Source: an uncultured Saprospiraceae bacterium (GTDB lineage: Bacteria; Bacteroidota; Bacteroidia; Chitinophagales; Saprospiraceae). From it: a DNA stretch of 17,227 nt. Positions 1-9,400 of the stretch are shown piece after piece. Under the pieces are notes generated by a model that saw only the letters and a program-made list of their open reading frames with translations, was not told where the DNA came from and did no database searches. The stretch is taken from the NCBI GenBank assembly GCA_937959375.1, contig CALGLS010000523.1, positions 1-17,227 of the forward strand. The letters run 5' to 3'. Position numbers and translations under genes: made by a program. Every line of letters begins with the position of its first letter. The first letter of the stretch is position 1.

Positions 1-173
1 ATTCTATTTCCCATTCCCATTCCCATTCCCAAAGCGCAGCATAAGCAGTCACTCTTAAAGTAGCGGGCAGATTTTCCCTTCAGGTACCAAGGGCAAGCGA
101 GGCAAACACGTCAGAGGGCATTCTAATTCTAATTCTAATTCCCATTCCTATTCCTATTCCAATTCCAATTCAC
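1..173. repeat. Two ATTCNN hexamer arrays flanking an 89-bp unique segment
   Basis: Positions 1-30 are five hexamers of the form ATTCCC (the first two degenerate). Positions 120-173 are nine hexamers: three ATTCTA, one ATTCCC, two ATTCCT, two ATTCCA and one ATTCAC. Both arrays read in the same direction and keep exact 6-bp phase. The segment 31-119 between them has no coding potential that I can see. The array may begin left of the window. This is seen directly; whether it is a slippage-prone microsatellite or part of a dispersed intergenic element is unknown. Confidence 0.85.
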
Positions 174-280
174 CCACCCTCTTTTTCCACAAAAAAAAGC
201 CCCCAAAAACGTAACCTTTTTCCATTATCTCATACCCTGAATTTGGTACGATTTTAGCCTAATACCTCTTGGAGGAGCAC

Positions 281-300
281 CCTTTGTGAGATCACGAAGG
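281..300. promoter_or_regulatory. 20-bp near-perfect palindrome, possible operator
   Basis: The half-sites CCTTTGTGA and TCACGAAGG pair over 9 positions, with one T/G wobble, around a central GA. It lies about 140 bp upstream of the giant gene's start codon. The GTGA/TCAC halves are only 2 bp apart, so the spacing differs from a CRP/FNR site. It could be a dimeric regulator site or a tight hairpin in the leader; no bound protein can be named. Confidence 0.4.
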
Positions 301-358
301 CTATATCGCTATTTAGTCTACGTAAGTCTCTGAAAAACAAACATTTATGATTAAATCA

Positions 359-388
359 TGGAAGGTCGTTACAAAACGATTTCTTCCA
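359..388 (+). promoter_or_regulatory. 5'-leader hairpin ahead of the giant gene
   Basis: TGGAAG (359-364) pairs with CTTCCA (383-388). Directly inside, GTCGTT pairs with AACGAT around an ACAA loop, with a two-base TT bulge on the 3' side. That gives 12 pairs including one G-U. It ends 52 bp before the ATG and has no T-tract, so it is not a terminator. It may act in mRNA stability or translation control; this is inference. Confidence 0.4.
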
Positions 389-440
389 CTTTTAGCTTAG
401 AATCTAGCAAATTGATTGATTTAATACAAACAGTCCTTGT

Positions 441-3400
441 ATGAACAGAACATTACAATACCTAATAATCACCCTGGTATGTGTTTCTTTCGCTCAACTA
501 GTCAACGCACAAAATAATCTAACGGTTAGCTTTGACGATCCTGCGAATGTACCAAACGCGCTTAATATCTGTGGCGATCCCGATTCTGAAGTAGTTCGTG
601 TAGACCTTGTTGGTATTGCAACGGACGCTCGTACCAATATCGTGGCAACCGCACATTTATTTAAGGGGGTGCAATTCAGTAGTTTCGATGCAGCCGCATC
701 TTCTCCTGGAGTAACTTATGACAACAGTTCTAATCCAGAAAATCCAGTTTTCAATTTACCAGACTTATCTCCATCAGGCACTTCGTCTGTATTAATCGCA
801 TTTTCTGTTATAGCAAATTGTGAGTATACTGATACGCTGACCGCCAACGATGCAGCACTTGTGCTCGATACCTGGGAATTTAATTACGACATGGGAGGAA
901 CTACTGGAATTCAAGAATTTGATAATAATACAGAATACCGTGATGCATTTGATGTTCCGAACTTTACAGCGGATATGGAAAATCTATTCGGAAAAGCAAG
1001 AGCAGGAGATTGTTTGACAAGAGATATTGTAGTGACCAGTTCTGGTCTTGATGGTTTTGTTAGTTCACTTAATTACGACAATTTACAAGGAGAAGGCGTT
1101 TGGGTGCAAAGCATTGCAGTTAATGGCGTTCCTTTGACAATAACAAAAACATTGAGTGGTACAGATACACTAATCACAGGTGTTTTAGATGCATCACATT
1201 TTGCCTTCAATACAATCGGCGGTGCTCCCGGAAACGGAGACGGATTCTTCGATCCTAGCGAAACCGCCACCATTACTGAAACGTTATGCTTACTCAACTG
1301 TACCACTTCACGTGCGAGTGTACATGATATGTCTTGGGGTTGTGGAGGTCGCTATTGCGAAACAACTACCGTGACTGACTTCATTGAAGTGGGACAAGGT
1401 GCTGCCAATGTGGTAGGACAAGAGATCGGAACAGTTGTAGATCAATATGCTGGCTATTGCCAAACAGGAAATACAACCATCACATTTATTAATGATGGGG
1501 TAGAAGTAGACCCTGGTTTTGCAACCATGCTTAACGTTGAAATTGGTATTGGACTTGGTTCTACCTTCCTTATGGATGATGGTGGATTTACAATATCAGC
1601 AATGGAAGTCGCTGGTGTTCCTATCCCTCCGTCAGCAATGACATTATTGGATGGTAATCCGCTATTTACAACTGACCCAGATGGACCAGGAGGTTTATCT
1701 GATTTTGATGGTGACGGTTATTTTGATGACTTAATGTTGAACGACTCAGTAGAGATCACAGCTTATTATGATTTCGATTGTTCAATGGCACAAGAGCCTG
1801 GTGATGATGCAACTTGTCCGAATGACATTAGTACAAGTTTTAACGCAAGAATAGATTATGATGACTCTTGTGGTGATCGAATCATAGCATTAGAAAGCAA
1901 CTATTTAAGACCTTCGAATACGCGTCCAAGTTTTGAGAATTTTTCAGACACAGATGCCTTTGCTTTAGAAGACACATTTTATGTAACACATACGCAAACA
2001 CGTAGTGTGCGATTCTTTGAGAAAAGTTGTGGAAGCGGTGAAGAATTACACGTTACAGTAGTCTTGCCTCCAGGGATTAATCCTATTCTTTCAGAAACAT
2101 TTTTGAGTAGAAACGAAGCTTCATTTTATCCACTTAGTAGCAGTACGATTTCTAATGATACATTGTTCCTTGTTTATGATGCTTCGTTGACCAATTTTGT
2201 GATTGGAGAATATGCGATTCAGCTAGCATTTATGGCAGATTGTACAGCCCCATTAGGACCAACTGCTTTTGATACCGAGTTTGCCTTTTACTGTCCGGAT
2301 TGTGATTGTAAGCACATTTGGTGGTGTAGTGAATTAACCGGTCCGACCATACACTCAACTGATCCTCCATGTCCACCAGTACCTTGTGATCCAGGTTTGA
2401 AAACACTTGGATTTGATGTAAGTAGAACGACTTTCGGTTTTACCGATAATAGCTATACAACTCCTTTTGATCCGGATATGGCGAATAAGAAAGTAGCGAT
2501 TTCTTGTGATAGCGTTGCAATGCGTATTACCAATGTTGTTGGTGAACAAGCGATTTCTGATTCAATCGGAATGGTAATCACCTATAGCAATGTAGATGAG
2601 ACTTATGATTCAACAGAAACTTTCTTATTTGATTACGGAACAGTAAGAATTACCAACGCTGGTTCAGAATATTTGTGTACCATTGATAGTACCGCTTTGA
2701 CCGTAGAAATAGTAGATAGTACAAAGATCTTACATTTTGATTTGAATGCTTGTTTAGTTGGTTTAGGTATTACGCTAGATCCTGTGGATACAGTAGATTT
2801 TGTTGCCAACTTTACAGTAAATCCAGAAGGACCCTATCCTGTTCAGTTTCGTACCGTTCCTAATTTAAGGGGTTATGGTTTTGCGGAATTAGACGGTGTA
2901 GAATATCCTTGTGATAATTTTGGAGATATGTTTACGATCGCAAAGAATATAACCGTATTCGATGCACCAAATAGTAATGCCTTCCCTGAAGGTTGTGAAA
3001 CAGCATTCCTAAATTATCGCTTAATTACCATTAATAATGGTTTTGTCGATTGGTTCGGAACAGAGTATCGTCAAGCGGTTCGAATTGATTCCATTAGCTT
3101 TAATTTCGATACCAATATTTTAGATGGTTTTGATGTCTTTTATCCGGAAGTTTCTATTCCGGGACATCCAGTTTATGGAGATGCTTATTATCCTGTTCCT
3201 GGATTTGATTTATCACCTTCAGGAATATATACAGCAAGGTTTGATACCTTGTTAAGTGTACCTTCTTTAAATGAAGTAAGTTCGTACGCATTCAACTTTA
3301 GAATACAAGTTACACCGAATTGTCACTCTGATATTTCAAGTGCCTCTGGAAATAATACCTATCAATTTATCCCAGAGATATATTATCGCGACAGATATTA

Positions 3401-6400
3401 TGCAAGTGTAATCGGTGATGGTAGCTGTTCAGAAAACTTAACTGAAAACGCAGTTGTAAACGTAATTGATTACAATAATCCGCCTGTACTTTCATTCTTA
3501 CCAACGACGGATCCTAACTTTACCTTATCTGGAGATACTGCCTTTTGGGTGGTACAACATTGTAATACTTCTTTTGATTCCGAAGCAGGAGTTACCTGGG
3601 TTGCTTTAGAAGATACAACTGGTGCCGTACAAGTAGTCTCAATGGAAGACATCAGTGACCCAGCCAATATTGTAAACCTAACAGTAAACCCTTATGGTAC
3701 GAATAGTTACTTTGCAGAAACACCTGGACTTGAACAAGCCAACGGAACTTCAACACTAGATGAAATTTGCAATACAATTCGGATAAAAGCCGTAGTTAAT
3801 GAATGTGGTACAACTAATTTCCATACCCGAGTTGGATGGAACTGTGTATCTCCAACAGATCCAGTGTGGACACCAGAATTGTATCCGCCATGTGATGATA
3901 TTACAGTGGCACATTCGGTGACAACACTCGATCCCTTTATTGATGCAAATATTGTAGAGCAGGCAACACCTCCTCCGGGAATGTGTGATACCGTGACGAT
4001 TGGTGTCCTACTTAGAAACACCGACCAAGGTGCTATTTTTGATTTGGTTTCACAATTAATTTTACCACTACAAGGAGCTAGTTTAGTACCAGGTGGTGTT
4101 GAAATTGCTTACCCATCTAATAGTCCTTATGTTCCGGTTCCAGTTGATCCAACTTTTGTTGGAGGAAGTGCTTTAGGTCAGGTTTATCAATACGATGACT
4201 TTTCTGATGTAAGCGCATATTTACATGCAAATGGACTAAAAGGTTTTGATCCATTAAATGCAGCAAGTGATTCCAATGAAATGAGAATTCGTTACCGATT
4301 TGTAACAGATTGTGATTTTATCGGAGGTTCTATTGCTCGATACACGTTCCAAGGTTTAAAAGGTTGTGGTGACTCTACCAACTTTGAAACGGGTGAAACA
4401 CTACCTATTTATATTGAAGGAGGAGATCCGATTCCACCAAGAGAATTTGAAACTTATTTTAGTAATAATAGTGCACTAATTCCAGGAGGTACTGCCAATT
4501 TGGAATTAACTTTCGTAAATACAGATACTGCAGCGGTAACTGATACTTTAGATAAGGTGAGTTTAAGACTACCTTTAGATTATGTATTCGAACCTGCTTC
4601 TACGACGCCAGTTTTACCAGCGAGTTGGACTGTAGTTGATACAGACATAGACACTATATTAGGTTTCCAAACTATTTACTGGTGCATGCCTGAAGGTATA
4701 GTGCCTGGTGATTCTGCGGTTTGGAACTTTAATGTTACAGCACCATTTATTGAGTGTGATACAACCAGTATTGAAGTGGAACTTTATACGGTTGCTCGTG
4801 TCGAAGTTAATTGTCCATTAATAGGAGAGGATTGTAATTTACATACCATTACTTCTACAAATGTAGGTACCACTGAAACACTTCCTGTTTTACAAAATGT
4901 ATTAGACTTTGATTTTAATCTTGTCGCTTCCGCTTGTAATGGTGGTAATGAAGAACAGATCACCATCACAGGTGCTGTTACGAATCCGGGATTAGACTTT
5001 AACGCAGGAAACTTTGGAGTTGAATATTATTACGATTCCAATGGTTCAGGAGATTATGATATTGGTGATTTATTACTGGGCTTGTTTAACGAAAGTGGAC
5101 CAATCCCAAGTTATGGATCATTGCCATTTGAACATACATTCGCAGTACAAGACAATCAAGCGTGTAGTATTATCATTCGAATTGATAGTACAGGTATTGG
5201 CCTTTGCCAAAATGTAGAAATGCTATTACCTGAGCCGCAATTATTGAATGCTGGTGAAGACCAACTGTTCTGTGCAACTAATCCAACAACGATCATCACC
5301 TCAGTAGGAGATGCGGGTTGTTTGTCAATGAGTAATTACACGTATAACTGGACAGCGATTCCACCCGCGAATGCTGCAGCAGATTTAAGTTCGACTAATA
5401 TCCCTAACCCTGTTTTGAGTATTGCTCAAGACCCGACGGTTCAGGATACCTTATACTATATTTTAGAAACAACTCGACCAAACTGTTCTGCGGTAAGTAT
5501 GGACACAATTGCCATCATTCGAGGTATTGGAATGGAGGTAGCAATGGGTGGACCACTTGAAGTTTTAATTGGAGGAAGCACCATGTTGAATCCAGTAGCA
5601 AGTGGAGGTATTATGCCGTACACTTATGAATGGGACTTGGATCCAACTTTGGATGATCCTACGATTGTGAATCCAACGGTAACTCCAATTGCTGATACCT
5701 GGTATACATTGACCGTTACATCAGCAGGTGGTTGTTCAGTTGTTGATTCTGTTTTAGTACAAATTGCAAATAATGTAATGGCAGAAGTCAACGCTTCTGA
5801 TACAACAGCTTGTGAAGGTTCAGATTACGAACTGATCGCATCTGGAGGTACTGATTACTTATGGGAAGCATTGCCAGGTAATCCACCAAACGGAACCCTA
5901 AGTGATTTCAATATTGCCAATCCAATATTTAGCGGAGGCTTACAAAACGAAGTATACAACTACCACGTGATCGTAACGGATGTTGCCTTCCCTGGGGAAG
6001 TAGATACCGCAACTGTTCAAATAACTATTCCATTGTTACCAACCGTTAGTGCAACAACACCCGGTACTGGTCTTTCATGTGGTAATGGCGAACAGGTAAC
6101 ACTTACTGCAACGGGAGCAAACACTTACATTTGGTCAGATGGCACAAATCAAATTGGTATTTTGCCAACCATTGTTGTATCACCAAGCGTAACTACAACG
6201 TATACCGTAACCGGTACTGAAATAGCAACAGGTTGTACAAATACCGATCAAATTACGATCACCGTTAACGAAGTGAATGCTGTTGCAAATGCATCAACAA
6301 ACGCAACTTGTCTTGGTGATACGGTATTCCTGACGACACCAACAGTAGGAACAAATATCAACTGGTATGAAGGAACAACTTTAGTCGGTACAGGCGCATC

Positions 6401-9400
6401 AGCAGCTGTTGTACCAACTGGAATGACAACATATACTTTGACGGTAGAAAGTGCACTAAACTGTACGGATACTACAACCGTTACTGTTGATGTTTTACCA
6501 TTGCCAATCATAACAAGTACGCCAGTAACTGACTTTTCAAGATGTGATGGCGAAATATTCCCTGTTTCTATTTCAATAAGTGAAGACATTCAGTCTTATA
6601 CGATTACAGGAACAGGAAATTACGATAGTGATCTTTTAGTTACTTCCAATACTTTGAATTTCAATGCAGTTTATACAAGTGATACGGCAACGTTTGAAGT
6701 TTCAATATTCGGTGTGACCGATGGTTGTGCTGCTGTTGAAACCTTTAGAATTATTCCATGTCCTTGTGAATCGCCGCAGGTAATTAGTACTGCAGTTTCA
6801 CAAGCAACTTGTGGTAGCTTAGATGGAGGAATTGAAGTTCACATTAATGATGATCCATCAAACTACAATTGGTTTTGGTCACCTTCAATTGGAAGTGGAA
6901 CAGAAAATATTAAAACAGGTTTGCCAGCAGGCACATACACCATTCAAATTGTAAATCAAACGAATCCGGATTGTAATGAAACGGTTTCTATTGCTGTAAC
7001 AAATGGTGATGGACCGATGGCGACTTATGTATCCACGCCTGCCACTTGTGCAGCAGCAGATGGAACAGCAACTTTGTCTCCAGCAACTTATACTTATAAC
7101 TGGGGAGGTACGATCGGAACTGGAAACGTTCAAACAGGCTTGACTAGCGGAACACATTTCGTAACCGTTACAGATCCAAATAATCCAACTTGTCCCAACT
7201 ACTTAGCCGTTTTTGTTGATGAAGAAAACCCGTTGACAGCAACTGTAGAAACGGTAGTTGCACCTGATTGTGGTGTCGTCAATGGTACTGTATTAATCCA
7301 TACCTTAGGAGGTAGTGACGATTATACTTTTACTTGGGAAGATGGTTTTGTCTCAACAGACAGCACCAGAACAAATTTAGAATCTGGAACTTATAATGTA
7401 ACCATTACAGACAATGGTCCACTAGCATGTGAATTGGAAGTGGTCTTTATTTTAAATGATAATGTGCCACCAGCAACGATTACAATTAATAGCGCTGTTG
7501 CCTTAAGCTGTGAAGGTACATCGAATGGCTCAGTACTATTTGATGTCGTTTACGATGGTTTGTTTACAGCGCCAGCAGATACGGTAATCACAGATGGAAT
7601 GAGTAATTATACGAATGGTAATTTACCGGCAGGTGATTACTGTATTGTGATTACAGATGGTAATGGTTGTGTTGCAGGAAATGCTTGTTTCACAATTGAA
7701 GAACCAGATCCAATACAATTGACCTATACCATTTCGCCAGCTTGTTCTATTCCAATATTAATTGACTTAGAAGTGAATGGTGGAACGGGACCATATACCT
7801 ACAATTGGAGTACTGGTGATACCAATCAAGATCAAAGCACTTTAGATCCGGGCAACTTTCAGGTAACGGTAACCGACGCTAATATGTGTCCACTACAAGA
7901 TTTTGTTACCGTATTGCCATGTGCTGCTTGTCAGGATCCTACCTTAAATAGCGTCCAAATCGTAGAAGCTGATTGTGGTTTTGAAAATGGTCAAGCCCTG
8001 ATTAGTCTTTTAGAAAATGAAAGTAATTATACTTATACTTGGATGCCAGATGTAGGTATTCCAAATGCTATTGGAAATGGAAGAACGAATTTACCATTTG
8101 GTTCATATACCGTTCAAATAGTTGATGCTGCATTCCCTTCTTGTAATTTAGAAGTTACTGTATTAGTAACCAATGAAGATGGGCCTACTGCAACTTATAC
8201 TAGTACTCCAGCGACCTGTGCAGCAGCAGATGGAACGGCTACCATGATGCCTGATTCACTAAGTTATACTTGGAGTTATGGTGGAATGGGAGGAACAAAC
8301 CCGACAGACTTAACTTCAGGAAGCTACTATGTAACAATAGAAGATCCAGCAAATCCGGGTTGTCAAAATGTAATGGAAGTTATCATACAAGAAGACAATC
8401 CACTTTTGGCTACAGCCGAAACCGTCGTAGCTCCTGATTGTGGAATTGCAAACGGAGAGGTGACCATTCACGCAAGTGGAGGAAGTGGAGATTACAGTTT
8501 CTACTGGCCAGCGAATGTAACGGCAAACGATAGTGTCGGTACTAATATGCTAGCAGGTATTTATGCGGTTACCATTGTTGATAATGATGCAAACTTTGGA
8601 TGCGAGTTGCCATTTATATTTGTCTTAGAAGATGACGTACCAGCAGCAACAGTGACGATAACAGATACGATTGATGTGTCTTGTCCGGGAGCTGCAGATG
8701 GAAGCATTCAATTTGATATTGTTTTTGATCCACTGTTTACTCAGCCAGCAGATACCATTATCTCAGATGCATTCCAAGAGTATGAAAATGGTAGTTTGCC
8801 AGCAGGTAGTTACTGTATTTATATTCGAGATGGAAATGGATGTGTAGCTGGTTCAGGTTGTTTTGAAATCGAAGAGCCAGATCCGCTAGAGTTGTTATTC
8901 GTAATGAAAGAAGACTGTGGAAATAATGGAGAGATCGATGTAACGGTAATTGGTGGTACACCAAATTATACTTATGACTGGGCGCATATCCCTGGAACAA
9001 ATGATCCGGAGGACCTAACTGGTTTGTCAGTAGATACATTTAATTTATTGGTAACGGATGCAGCAGGATGTACCATTCAGGAAACTGAGGTAATTCTTCC
9101 GAACTGTTCCGATCCTTGTGATATATTCAGTTCAGATTCGACTTGGTTGCAAGTAACTGAATGTGGTGGAAGCGGATTCCTATGCTTAGACTTAGAAATT
9201 CAAGATATCACGAATTACTTGATTTTCGACAATGGAGTTCTTTACAATGGTAATATTGCCGGTTGTGATTGGGACTCGATTGGGGTATATGCTTATTCAG
9301 AATTATTTGGACAAGGAGGACTAGGGCCTTATATGGTAACTTCATGGGAAGTCAACGGTGAATTGTTCATGGGACAGTTTGAAGACATTCCAGGTTTACT

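Larger units (their letters stand above)
174..440. other. Non-coding leader region of the giant surface-protein gene
   Basis: No open reading frame of note lies here. It contains a 20-bp palindrome (281-300) and a hairpin (359-388), listed separately. No perfect Bacteroidota -7 box (TAnnTTTG) was found. The nearest is TGAATTTG at 238-245, with one mismatch and no good TTTG partner upstream, so the promoter is unassigned. The last 20 bases before the ATG are A-rich with no Shine-Dalgarno, as usual for this phylum. Confidence 0.6.

Noticed and set aside
281..300. Palindrome considered as a CRP/FNR binding site
   Set aside because: The GTGA and TCAC halves are separated by 2 bp instead of the 6 bp (CRP) expected, so the spacing does not fit.
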